Shown piece after piece: positions 53,202 through 61,955 of a stretch of DNA of 64,000 nucleotides. Under the pieces are notes generated by a model. It made no database searches and was not told the origin of the DNA. It was given only the letters and a program-made list of their open reading frames with translations. Position numbers and translations under genes: made by a program. Origin of the DNA: an uncultured bacterium (GTDB lineage: Bacteria > Cyanobacteriota > Vampirovibrionia > Gastranaerophilales > Gastranaerophilaceae); assembly GCA_902760645.1 (NCBI GenBank), contig CACWHC010000006.1:1-64000 (forward strand). The letters are read 5' to 3'. Position 1 is the stretch's first letter. The number at the start of each line of letters is the position of its first letter.

Positions 53202-53308
53202 TTCTCTCTTATTTGTTGCAACAATTCTAAATATTTTATTGCATAGCCGTATTTTTTTAAGTAATCTGTTGTTATCAGATTATTTTATGTGTTCAGGAAG
53301 GGAAATTA

Positions 53309-54211
53309 ATGGAAAAGGGATATGTAGAAAACGGCTTCATTATAGATTTGGCTCATTCTAAAAAAACATCCGATGTTATTTATGAATTGAGCAAAATTCT
53401 TGATATGCCTGAAGCTAAATACAAAAAGATTTGTCTGAAGTTAGGCGGAATGAATTTAACCGAGCAGGAATTGGTTAGTATTAAGGCACTTATTGAAACT
53501 ATGGATTCGCAGATTGAGTTTATCAGTACATCATCTGATGTTACGTCTTCTGCGGCAAAGGAATTAGGGATTCAAATATCGCAGTTGGATGCGGCTGTTT
53601 TGCCGGCTTTGGATATAACCGCCACCGAGGAAAAAAATAAGTCTGTAAATGAGGCTTTAGAAAATGCATTGGATAAAATTTTCGGCGGTGATGCACTGGC
53701 TGAAACCAAAGCAGAGGATGTCGCCTACACCGGTGAAGAACCTGATTATAAACCTACTGAAGATAGCAGTTCGGCTGTTGAAGGTGATGTTCAGGTTGTA
53801 ACATTTGAGGATGTTGATAATATTGAAGAATTACGAAATAACAATAAAGAAACTGAAAAATTACCGACATTATACATTCACAGAACCTTACATTCCGGTC
53901 AAAGTATATCATCTGACGGAAATATCGTAATTATTGGTGATGTAAATCCGGGTGCGGAAATAATTGCCAAGGGGGATATTACTGTTTGGGGTATATTGGG
54001 CGGTATTGCTCATGCAGGTTCTGATGGTAATAATTATTCAAAAATCAGAGCGTTAAAATTAAATGCCATTCAGTTAAGAATTGGTAATATACTGGCAAGA
54101 CGCCCTGATACGGTTAATACGCCTTATATTCACAGAACAGATACTTATGTTCCTGAAGAGGCAGTTGTTTGTAAAAATCACATAATGATATTTAAATTAC
54201 ATGAATCATAG
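53309..54211 (+). CDS. minC: Septum site-determining protein MinC
   Basis: 300 aa. The C-terminal beta-helix domain is clear: TLHSGQSISSDGNIVIIGDV, then NPGAEIIAKGDITVWGILGG and ALKLNAIQLRIGNI. The N-terminal FtsZ-binding domain covers about 1-105. An acidic linker of about 90 residues (EKNKSVNEALENALDKIF to NNNKETEKLP) joins them and is longer than usual. MinC inhibits Z-ring assembly away from mid-cell. AGGAAGGG precedes the start. minD and minE follow in one operon. Confidence 0.94.
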   Translation: MEKGYVENGFIIDLAHSKKTSDVIYELSKILDMPEAKYKKICLKLGGMNLTEQELVSIKALIETMDSQIEFISTSSDVTSSAAKELGIQISQLDAAVLPALDITATEEKNKSVNEALENALDKIFGGDALAETKAEDVAYTGEEPDYKPTEDSSSAVEGDVQVVTFEDVDNIEELRNNNKETEKLPTLYIHRTLHSGQSISSDGNIVIIGDVNPGAEIIAKGDITVWGILGGIAHAGSDGNNYSKIRALKLNAIQLRIGNILARRPDTVNTPYIHRTDTYVPEEAVVCKNHIMIFKLHES

Positions 54212-54275
54212 CGGAAAGGGTAATATGACAGCATTAGTTGAAGAAAAAAAAGTTGAAATTGAAAAAGGAGACGTA

Positions 54276-55091
54276 ATGAACGGTCGTGTAATAGTAATTA
54301 CATCCGGAAAAGGTGGAGTAGGTAAAACTACTACAAATGCAAATATTGGTACGGCTTTGGCAAGAGCAGGCAAAAAAGTCGTTATGATTGATACTGATTT
54401 GGGACTTAGAAATCTTGACCTGTTGCTTGGTTTGGAAAACAGAATCGTTTATACAATTGTTGATGTTGTTGAAGAACGCTGTAAGCTTAAACAGGCACTT
54501 GTTAAAGATAAGAAAAATCCTAATCTTTGTCTGTTAGCTGCTGCTCAGACAAGAGATAAAACCGCTGTTACGCAGGAACAGCTTAAAGATATTTGTGAAC
54601 AGCTGAAAAAAGATTTTGATTTTATTCTTGTTGACTGTCCTGCAGGAATTGAACAGGGATTTCAGAATGCAATAGCAGGAGCTTCTGAGGCTATTGTTGT
54701 TACTACCCCTGAAATGTCTGCCGTTCGTGATGCGGACAGAATAATCGGTCTGTTAGAGGCTAAGGAAGAAATTAAATCTTATAAGCTCCTTGTTAACAGA
54801 GTAAGACCAAATATGATTAAGACAAACGATATGATGAGTGTTGAGGATGTTTCAGAAATCCTTTCAACTCCTATTATCGGTATTATTCCTGAGGATGCAG
54901 GTATAATTACTTCTACAAATAAGGGTGAACCTATTGTAAATGACGAAAAATCCCTTGCAGGTCAGGCTTATGCAAATGTTGCAAGACGTGTTATGGGCGA
55001 AGATGTTCCGTTCCTGAATCTTGAAGAAGATACAAGCGTAATGGGAAAAGTTAAAAAGTTTTTCTCAGGTTTACTTGGTAAGGAGAAGTAG
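54276..55091 (+). CDS. minD: Septum site-determining ATPase MinD
   Basis: 271 aa from ATG 54276. VITSGKGGVGKTTTNANIG is the deviant Walker A; VMIDTDLGLRNLDLLLG and VDCPAGIEQGF follow, and the C-terminal amphipathic membrane-targeting helix is VKKFFSGLLGKEK. MinD binds the membrane with ATP, carries MinC, and is released by MinE. Two starts compete: ATG 54276 (AAAAAGGAG, 5 bases before) gives the usual length, while ATG 54225 (GGAAAGGG) adds 17 charged residues. I list the canonical one. It sits between minC and minE, 3 bases from minE. Confidence 0.95.
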   Translation: MNGRVIVITSGKGGVGKTTTNANIGTALARAGKKVVMIDTDLGLRNLDLLLGLENRIVYTIVDVVEERCKLKQALVKDKKNPNLCLLAAAQTRDKTAVTQEQLKDICEQLKKDFDFILVDCPAGIEQGFQNAIAGASEAIVVTTPEMSAVRDADRIIGLLEAKEEIKSYKLLVNRVRPNMIKTNDMMSVEDVSEILSTPIIGIIPEDAGIITSTNKGEPIVNDEKSLAGQAYANVARRVMGEDVPFLNLEEDTSVMGKVKKFFSGLLGKEK

Positions 55092-55094
55092 AAA

Positions 55095-55688
55095 ATGAAA
55101 GATATATTTACTGATTTATATAATAAAGTTTTAGGCTTCTTCCGTCAGACTGAGAAAAATCAGGAAGAAGAAAGTACAAAAGATGTTGCATGTAATCGTT
55201 TGAAATTTGTTTTGATGCAGGACAGAACTAATTTGACTCCTGAACTTATGGACAGAATGAGAAAAGAACTTGTTGAATTGCTTTCAAGATATGTTGAAAT
55301 GGACAAGGAAGCTCTTGAATTAGGTTTTGAACAGGAAGGTAATCAAATGGCTTTAATGCTTTCTATTCCTGTATTGAGAGCAAAAGATGAAGCTGAAATT
55401 GAGGCAACTTTAGCTAAAGAAGATGAAGAAAAAGCTAAATTAGAAGAAAATAAAGAAGCTGAGCCTGATGAAGCTTCTGATGATACTGCAGAGGTAATTA
55501 CTGACGCTGATAATTCAATAGCAGATGAAACTGATGAAACAGATACAGACGAAACTGAGGAAGAAATTTCTGCAGTTTCCGATGCTGATGAAACTGTTTC
55601 AAAATCCGATGCCGTTGTTACAAAACCTGTTTCTAAGACTGCAACAAAGACTGAAACGGAAGATAAAAAAGTTAAAGCTGTTAAATAG
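55095..55688 (+). CDS. minE: MinE with long acidic C-terminal extension
   Basis: 197 aa against about 85-100 for most MinE. Residues 1-100 hold the family core: an amphipathic N-terminus (MKDIFTDLYNKVLGFF), ACNRLKFVLMQDRTNLTPEL (anti-MinCD part) and the topological domain up to MALMLSIPVLR. Residues 105-197 are an Asp/Glu/Thr/Ser-rich tail ending in Lys/Thr (KTATKTETEDKKVKAVK), almost surely disordered. MinE stimulates MinD ATPase and makes Min oscillate. The open frame ends at a normal stop, and a terminator follows, so the tail is not read-through. Confidence 0.92.
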   Translation: MKDIFTDLYNKVLGFFRQTEKNQEEESTKDVACNRLKFVLMQDRTNLTPELMDRMRKELVELLSRYVEMDKEALELGFEQEGNQMALMLSIPVLRAKDEAEIEATLAKEDEEKAKLEENKEAEPDEASDDTAEVITDADNSIADETDETDTDETEEEISAVSDADETVSKSDAVVTKPVSKTATKTETEDKKVKAVK

Positions 55689-55711
55689 AAATAATTTAAT
55701 TTGTATTGCAT

Positions 55712-55739
55712 AAAAAGCCGATATTGTCGGCTTTTTTTT
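55712..55739 (+). terminator. Terminator of the min operon
   Basis: AAAAAGCCGA, a short loop, TCGGCTTTTTTTT. The stem lies 24 bases after the minE stop and its T run overlaps the end of the convergent 55738 gene. Confidence 0.9.
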
Positions 55740-56067
55740 ATTTATTTAGGTTGTTATTTCGGTTTTTAATTTCAGCAATTTTGTTTTCAAGTTTTACGAT
55801 TTGGATGCCGACTGCTCTATGTATAATTTCTTTGTATGCAGGTTTGTATTGGAGCATTTTGTTTATTGATTTTTCTGCCGCTTTTAAAAACATAAATCCA
55901 AATGCGGCAAAAAATACAGTAGTCGGCAGAGAATGTGAATGAGCTTCCATGCCTGCAATACCAAGATTAGCTACAGCAGGTCCAAGCATCATATTCCTTT
56001 TGAATTTTGCTGCCATGTATTTTTTGTTAACTAAATTGGGTAATGTTTTTCTTACTGCCATGCTCAT
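55738..56067 (-). CDS. Hypothetical small membrane protein
   Basis: About 109 aa from ATG 56067, which has AAGGA 9 bases upstream; a TTG at 56073 is less well placed. Two hydrophobic stretches, LGPAVANLGIAGMEA and LPTTVFFAAFGFMFLK, are followed by a Lys-rich coiled-coil-like end (IVKLENKIAEIKNRNN). No family is recognised. It sits between the min operon and argS, converging on minE at the shared terminator; whether it belongs with argS (74 bases upstream gene end) is unclear. Confidence 0.55.
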   Translation of the reverse strand: MSMAVRKTLPNLVNKKYMAAKFKRNMMLGPAVANLGIAGMEAHSHSLPTTVFFAAFGFMFLKAAEKSINKMLQYKPAYKEIIHRAVGIQIVKLENKIAEIKNRNNNLNK

Positions 56068-56146
56068 ATTCAATATTCCTTGTTATGTGTTTATAAAGTC
56101 GGTAAATGTTTGTTTTTGCTCGTATTATTAAAATTGTATTATTAAT

Positions 56147-57880
56147 TTACATTTTTTCCGGTGCTGAAACACCTAAAAGTCCAAGTGCATTTCTCAGAAC
56201 CTTTTTAACTGATATTACAAGTGATAATCTTGCTTTCATCATATCTGTATCATCAGAGATAACTCTGTTCGCATTGTAGAATGAATGAAATTCGCTTGCA
56301 AGCTCCTGTACATATCTGCAAATTGTGTATACCTGACGTGTTTCTGCCGAAGTTTTAATCATTGATTTAAATTCTTCTAATTTCAAGATTAATTTTTTAG
56401 CGGTGTCAAGTGTCGGAACTATTATATTTTCATTGTATGCGTTTTCTAATTTATCTAAATCCGATTTTGTAAGAGGTGCTTTTGTAACATCTCCTGTTTG
56501 AGAGTTAATTTTGTCTTCAACAGCGTTTCTTAAAATCGAGCATGCTCTTGCATGTGCATACTGTACATAAAATACCGGATTTTCATCCGTATTTGTCTTT
56601 GCAAGTTCTATATCGAAATCAAGAGTAGTATCAATGTTTCTCATTGACATCCAGAATCTTGTGGCATCAACGCCTACTTCATCAACCAAATCTTCAAGGG
56701 TAACCATATTTTTACGTTTACCCATTCTGACTTCATTACCGTTGATTACAAGATTAACAAGCTGTCCGAGTAAGATTTCAAGTTTATTAGGATCGTAACC
56801 GAGTGCTTCAAGTGATGCTTTTACTCTTGCAACATAGCCGTGATGGTCTGCTCCCCATATATCAATCATTCGGTCAAAGCCTCTTTCAAGCTTATCTGCG
56901 TGATATGCAATATCTGCTGTTAAGTAGGTATTTGAGCCGTCAACTTTTTTAATTACTCTGTCCTGATCATCTCCGAAGTCTGAAGATTTAAACCAGGTTG
57001 CCCCGTCTTTTTCGTAAATTTTGCCTGAATCAACAAGTTTCCCTACATAATGAGCAACTTTTCCCGAATTATGTAATGTTAATTCCGAATAAAAATTATC
57101 AAAATGTACTCTTAATTTGTCTAACAGTTCTCTTTGTACTTTTTCTTCGTACTCTTTTGCAAAGTCACAATATACCTGTAAATCAATTTTATCAACATCA
57201 GAGGATGTTTTGAGTTCAGAATGCTGTTTTAAAAATTCTTTAGCAACAGGAATAAGATAATCTCCCGGATAATAATTTTTTCTTTCGATTTCATCAGCCG
57301 GAAAATCTATTTTATCCCCTAATTCCTGTTTTACCCTTATAATTAAAGAATTTCCAAGTTTTTGTATCTGTGAACCTGCATCATTAATATAAAATTCCTG
57401 ATAAACTTCGTGTCCGTAAAATTTTAAAAGATTAGCAAGGACGGAACCCATAGCCACCCATCTGCCGTGTCCTATATGGAACGGCCCTGTTGGGTTTGCT
57501 GAAATGTATTCAAGGATTATTTTTTCAGTTTTTACGTTTTCGGGCTTACCAAAATCCGTATCTTTATCAAAAATTTCTTTTATGGTTTTCTTTAAAAGAT
57601 TATTTCCTGTTTTGAAGTTAATAAATCCGCCTATAACGGTATATTCATTGTCATCTTTATCAATATATTCAAGAATTGTATTTGCTATCTGAGGGGGTGC
57701 CATACGGGCAAATCTTGCTAACGAAGAAACATTTACTGCAAAATCACCAAAATCGGGATTTTTAGGACGTTCGGTGTTTAACGTTCCTTTTGTATATTCT
57801 TTCATTTCGCCCAGTTTGTTATCTGCTATGGCTTTAAGTATAGCTTCTTCAATATTGTTTAAAAAATAATCTTTTATCAT
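56147..57880 (-). CDS. argS: Arginyl-tRNA synthetase
   Basis: 577 aa class I synthetase. The N-terminal Add1 domain is followed by ISANPTGPFHIGHGRW (HIGH motif near residue 130). The KMSK loop is degenerate (RMGKRKN), as is common in ArgRS, and the C-terminal anticodon-binding domain ends LGLLGVSAPEKM. It charges tRNA-Arg. AGGAGAGAATACTG gives a strong RBS. It is monocistronic or first before the 55738 gene, and divergent from mgtE. Confidence 0.96.
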   Translation of the reverse strand: MIKDYFLNNIEEAILKAIADNKLGEMKEYTKGTLNTERPKNPDFGDFAVNVSSLARFARMAPPQIANTILEYIDKDDNEYTVIGGFINFKTGNNLLKKTIKEIFDKDTDFGKPENVKTEKIILEYISANPTGPFHIGHGRWVAMGSVLANLLKFYGHEVYQEFYINDAGSQIQKLGNSLIIRVKQELGDKIDFPADEIERKNYYPGDYLIPVAKEFLKQHSELKTSSDVDKIDLQVYCDFAKEYEEKVQRELLDKLRVHFDNFYSELTLHNSGKVAHYVGKLVDSGKIYEKDGATWFKSSDFGDDQDRVIKKVDGSNTYLTADIAYHADKLERGFDRMIDIWGADHHGYVARVKASLEALGYDPNKLEILLGQLVNLVINGNEVRMGKRKNMVTLEDLVDEVGVDATRFWMSMRNIDTTLDFDIELAKTNTDENPVFYVQYAHARACSILRNAVEDKINSQTGDVTKAPLTKSDLDKLENAYNENIIVPTLDTAKKLILKLEEFKSMIKTSAETRQVYTICRYVQELASEFHSFYNANRVISDDTDMMKARLSLVISVKKVLRNALGLLGVSAPEKM

Positions 57881-57974
57881 CAGTATTCTCTCCTGTAAAA
57901 TTATTTTAGCATAAACATATTTATAAAAATTTGTATTTAAGCCAAAATAATTCTGTTTAGTGTATAATGTACTT

Positions 57975-59339
57975 ATGAATACTCAAAGTGTCGTAGAAAG
58001 AATAAGAGAAATAATTGACGATGATACGCTTGTTCAGCTCAGAGAAGAGTTGGAAACTTATCATGTTGCGGATTTGGCGGATATCTTTCAGGAATTAAAA
58101 CCTGATGAGAGATTGACCTGTTTTAAGCTGCTTGATGTTGAAAAAGCTGCTGACCTTATGGAATATCTTAATCCGCAGATTCAGGTTGAATTGTTAGGCG
58201 ATATTGATGAAGAGATGGCGTCAAGAATCTTGACTAAACTGCCTCACGATGCTGCCGCAGACGTTTTGGGTGATATGGAAGACGATGAATCCGAAACTTA
58301 CCTTGATAAATTGCCTCATAAGTTTTCGGAAGAAGTCAGAGAACTTCTTACTTATGATGAGGACACAGCAGGCGGTATGATGAACCCTGTTGTATTAACA
58401 GTTAATTCGGATATGAGTGTTAAGGATGTCTTAAATCACATAAGAATTAGTGCGACTGAAGATAATATGGAACTTTATTATGTGTATGTTGTTGATAAGC
58501 ATAATCATTTGATGGGGGTTGTTTCGCTAAGAAGGCTTTTGACATCTCCTATTAATCAAAAAGTTCAGGATATAATGATTTCTGATATTGTAAAACTTCA
58601 TGTTGATGATTACAGCGATTTTATAATTGATGAATTTATGAAATATCAGTATAATGCTTTGCCTGTTGTTGATTTATATAACAGGTTAAAAGGTATGATT
58701 ACTTGGGATGACGTTCATGATTTGTTTGAAGAAGAAACTACGGAAGAAATCTTGCAGTCTTCAGGTATTTCGACAGAAGTTGTTGATGAAGATGAAATTT
58801 TGTCTGGTAATATGTTCAAGGCAATCCGAGCAAGAACGCCATGGCTATTTATAACTTTGCTTGGTGAATTTGTTGCCGTGCATGTTGCGAATCATTTTGA
58901 ACCTACTTTTTCTCTGTTACCTATAGTCGCTGCATTTATGCCGTTACTCGCAGGTTTAGGCGGTAATATTGGGACTCAGAGTATTACACTTATGGTCAGA
59001 GGTCTGTCTACAGGTCAGGTTACAATGAGCTCTGCCTTGCATCATATCATAAGAGAAACATGCATTGGTGCAATGATTGGTTTGTTCTTTGGAATGATAG
59101 TTTTGTTGGCAACATGGGGATGGAAAGACAGCATTGGTTTGGGCTGTGTTGTAGGACTTGCAATGGCTGTTAATATGACTATGGCTACTGTTATCGGGAC
59201 ATTGACTCCGCTTGCTTTAAAGTCAATTAATGTTGATCCTGCAGTCGCTTCAGGACCTGTTATTGCTACTACTATTGATGTTGTTGGTTTGCTTGTATAT
59301 TTTTCACTTGTCAGCATATATTTGGTTCATATAGTTTAG
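57975..59339 (+). CDS. mgtE: Magnesium transporter MgtE
   Basis: About 454 aa from ATG 57975. The N-terminal domain (LNPQIQVELLGDIDEEMASRI) and two CBS domains (DEDTAGGMMNPVV, YVVDKHNHLMGVVSLRRLL, DVHDLFEEE) sense Mg2+. Five membrane helices follow, with the pore segment GLGGNIGTQSITLMVRGL. It is a Mg2+ channel closed at high internal Mg2+. TATAAT (57963-57968) ends exactly 6 bases before the ATG and there is no Shine-Dalgarno, so the transcript is probably leaderless; no Mg2+ leader RNA can exist with that promoter. Confidence 0.95.
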   Translation: MNTQSVVERIREIIDDDTLVQLREELETYHVADLADIFQELKPDERLTCFKLLDVEKAADLMEYLNPQIQVELLGDIDEEMASRILTKLPHDAAADVLGDMEDDESETYLDKLPHKFSEEVRELLTYDEDTAGGMMNPVVLTVNSDMSVKDVLNHIRISATEDNMELYYVYVVDKHNHLMGVVSLRRLLTSPINQKVQDIMISDIVKLHVDDYSDFIIDEFMKYQYNALPVVDLYNRLKGMITWDDVHDLFEEETTEEILQSSGISTEVVDEDEILSGNMFKAIRARTPWLFITLLGEFVAVHVANHFEPTFSLLPIVAAFMPLLAGLGGNIGTQSITLMVRGLSTGQVTMSSALHHIIRETCIGAMIGLFFGMIVLLATWGWKDSIGLGCVVGLAMAVNMTMATVIGTLTPLALKSINVDPAVASGPVIATTIDVVGLLVYFSLVSIYLVHIV

Positions 59340-59420
59340 CTGTTGCTTAACAAATTGAACAATGCTTATTTTTAAGTTAGAATATATATGTTGATTTACT
59401 AATTATGAGAGAGAGATATT

Positions 59421-60788
59421 ATGACATCATATAGACAAGGCAGCAGCCCCAATTTTAACAGAGCTGCCCGTAACGGAAGGACAGGGGATAAAAGTAAAGC
59501 TTACTTAAATGAAGTAAAAAAACGTCAGCAGGCACATGCCAGATTTGTCCGCAGTTTTGTATTTTTATTTTTTGTTGTAGTTATATCTGTTGTTACACTT
59601 TTTTATTTTGGATTAAAAACTGATTTTTGTGCCAAACATTTTGGGGTTGATTCTCCAATAACAAAGATGTTTGCTAATATGTCAAAGTCTAATGCGAATA
59701 AATCGGAGGCAGATTTTTCTTTACCTTTTGGTTTAAGAAGAAAAAATATATTGCTGCTTGGGGTCGATGCAAGTGAAAATCCTGATGATTTATGGACGGG
59801 TACAAGGACAGATACAATTATTCTTGTAAATATTGATTCTAAATCGAAGTCTATTAATGCAGTATCTATACCAAGAGATAGTAAGGTTTATTTACCTGAT
59901 AATAACGGTGTCCAAAAAATAAATGCTGCGCATGCTATCGGTGGGGTTGAAATGACTGTTAAAACTGTTGAAAATACACTCGGTGTAAAAGTCGACAGAT
60001 ACATAATGGTTCATGATGATGCCGTTAAAGAGATTGTGAAAGCATTGGGCGGTGTTAATGTTTATGTTGAAAAAAACATGTATTATAATGATAACGCAGG
60101 CAGACTTCATATTAATCTTGCAAAGGGTAATCAACACTTGTCCCCTGAAGAAGCAGTTGGTTACTTAAGATTCAGACATGACCCTATGGGCGATATTGGA
60201 AGGACTCAAAGACAACAATGGTTTTTGAGAGGTATTTTAACTGAGTTGAAGAAACCGGAATCAATTTCTAAAATTCCTGATATAGTCGGTGTTGCGAGAA
60301 AGTACATTAAAACAAATATGTCTATGTACGAGCTTACTCAATTTGCTATGATGATGAAGCATGTTGATATGGATAAAATTGAAATTGCAACTTTGCCGGG
60401 TGCACCTAATAAAAAGGGGTATATAAGTTACTGGATTCTTGATCCTGAAAAAACTCAGGAGGTACTTAATCGATTAATTTACAGAAAGAAAATTGCCAAT
60501 GATTTTGATGAACCCGTTACTGCATCAATAGTTTATACTGATGGACAGTCTGCTCAGGCTCAGAATATCAGAGCAAAGTTAAAAGAGGATGGCATAGTTG
60601 TTGCATGTGAATCACATATTTCAAAGACTCATTCGCAGTTTATAGCTCATAAATCGAGAATAACGTCCGATTATTATAGTGACTTAAAAAAATCTGTTCC
60701 TGAGATAAACGGTTATCAGTTCGTTTATGAGCCTGCAATATTTATGTGTGCGGATACGGACTTTACTGTTGTCGTCGCAGGCAGATAA
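59421..60788 (+). CDS. LytR-CpsA-Psr (LCP) family glycopolymer transferase
   Basis: 455 aa. One N-terminal membrane helix (FVFLFFVVVISVVTLFYFG) anchors an external LCP domain: LLLGVDASE, TRTDTIILVNID, VSIPRDSKV, KINAAHAIGG and YLRFRHDPMGDIGRTQRQQ supply the conserved Arg/Asp residues that bind the polyprenyl phosphate. A LytR_C domain (ASIVYTDGQSAQAQNIRAKL) ends the protein. LCP enzymes attach glycans to peptidoglycan or S-layer proteins. It has GAGAGAGAT as RBS and a terminator behind it, so it is a single-gene unit. Confidence 0.92.
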   Translation: MTSYRQGSSPNFNRAARNGRTGDKSKAYLNEVKKRQQAHARFVRSFVFLFFVVVISVVTLFYFGLKTDFCAKHFGVDSPITKMFANMSKSNANKSEADFSLPFGLRRKNILLLGVDASENPDDLWTGTRTDTIILVNIDSKSKSINAVSIPRDSKVYLPDNNGVQKINAAHAIGGVEMTVKTVENTLGVKVDRYIMVHDDAVKEIVKALGGVNVYVEKNMYYNDNAGRLHINLAKGNQHLSPEEAVGYLRFRHDPMGDIGRTQRQQWFLRGILTELKKPESISKIPDIVGVARKYIKTNMSMYELTQFAMMMKHVDMDKIEIATLPGAPNKKGYISYWILDPEKTQEVLNRLIYRKKIANDFDEPVTASIVYTDGQSAQAQNIRAKLKEDGIVVACESHISKTHSQFIAHKSRITSDYYSDLKKSVPEINGYQFVYEPAIFMCADTDFTVVVAGR

Positions 60789-60806
60789 TAAAATTTTTGT
60801 AATGCG

Positions 60807-60835
60807 AAAAGACCGATTTTACTCGGTCTTTTTTA
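60807..60835. terminator. Terminator after the LCP gene
   Basis: AAAAGACCGA, 6-base loop, TCGGTCTTTTTT. It can also act for the minus-strand gene ending at 60868. Confidence 0.88.
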
Positions 60836-60867
60836 GTTAGGTTGTTATTGTTATTTATGGTTAAGGG

Positions 60868-61857
60868 TTATGATTTACTTCCTAAAATTTTATTAATAAG
60901 GTATGCACCAAAGCCTATTCCAGCACCCCATAAACCGTATCTTTTAAGTTGTGCTGTTTTGAAGTTTTTAAACATTCCTTTAAGGCTTTCGGGAGCACCT
61001 TCTTTTAAAATTCCTTTTTCTGAATCGACATGTGAAAGTATTTCAGTCTGAAATTCTTTTATTGCCTGCTTAAAGCCATTATTTCTTTTTTGAATTTCAG
61101 CAAGCAATTCTTCCTGATTCATTTTTGAAATTTTTTCAGTGTAATTTTTTAATTTTTTCGGATTATTTATTCCGAGTTTTGCCTGATTTTTTGTTACAAA
61201 CTCCTGAATTTGTGCAGGGGTTGCATCTTTACCAAGTTTTGTTAATTCTTCTTCCATAGCTGTATAATTTTTGATTTTTGCCTGAACAGCCGATTTTGAA
61301 TAATTTTCCATAAAGGATTTTTTAGCTGTTTCCCTTATTTTCGTAACATCAACTTTTTCTAATTTGGGTTTTGCCTTCTCGATAAATGTCTTTGCTTCGT
61401 CAGCCGTTTTTATTTCTTTTGGTAAAGCTTTTTTCAGTTCTTCAGATAATTCTTCGCCTTTAGCAAGTTTTTCAATCGCCTCATATTGTTTTAAATCTGT
61501 AATACCTAATGATGATAATGCATTTAGCTTACGCTTTTCCACAATTTTATCAACATATTCGCTGAATTTTTGTGCATCATAAGTATTTGTAAAACCTTCT
61601 TTTAAAGCGTATCCGTCTTCGGTTTTATTAATAGGATTACCTTTCCAGTAGTAACCTGCAGCTGCACCTAAACCTCCGCCTATACCAGTTAGTGCAACAG
61701 CACTTGTCGCTCCTACATTTGATGATTTTTCAAATGTATCATTTTCAAATTCTCCCTGAAAATATGGTCTTGATGCATACTGCTGTGATGGTATCGGTTG
61801 CTGTTGATATTGCATGAACGGATTATAACCGTTTACGCTGACACTTTCTCCTGTCAT
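60868..61857 (-). CDS. Hypothetical coiled-coil protein with glycine-rich hydrophobic segments
   Basis: About 329 aa from ATG 61857 (GGAAAGG 7 bases upstream; the ATG at 61863 is too close to it). A Gln/Pro/Tyr-rich start (MQYQQQPIPSQQYASRPYFQ) is followed by a hydrophobic glycine-rich stretch (VALTGIGGGLGAAAGYYW). A long Lys/Glu/Ala helical region of about 200 residues comes next, then a C-terminal hydrophobic stretch (YGLWGAGIGFGAYLINKIL). The two ends could insert in a membrane and hold the helices between them. No family is recognised. It is monocistronic between the LCP and aroA genes. Confidence 0.6.
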   Translation of the reverse strand: MTGESVSVNGYNPFMQYQQQPIPSQQYASRPYFQGEFENDTFEKSSNVGATSAVALTGIGGGLGAAAGYYWKGNPINKTEDGYALKEGFTNTYDAQKFSEYVDKIVEKRKLNALSSLGITDLKQYEAIEKLAKGEELSEELKKALPKEIKTADEAKTFIEKAKPKLEKVDVTKIRETAKKSFMENYSKSAVQAKIKNYTAMEEELTKLGKDATPAQIQEFVTKNQAKLGINNPKKLKNYTEKISKMNQEELLAEIQKRNNGFKQAIKEFQTEILSHVDSEKGILKEGAPESLKGMFKNFKTAQLKRYGLWGAGIGFGAYLINKILGSKS

Positions 61858-61955
61858 AAACATACCTTTCCAATAACTTAAATAACTAACCTACATAGTT
61901 ATAAAAAATTTTGTTTTCTCGTAATTGCCTATAAAACATTAAATGTTAAGAAAAT

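Noticed and set aside
55343-55711. Serine-rich minus-strand open frame opposite minE
   Set aside because: It is the antisense image of the GAA/GAT-rich acidic MinE tail and has no RBS.
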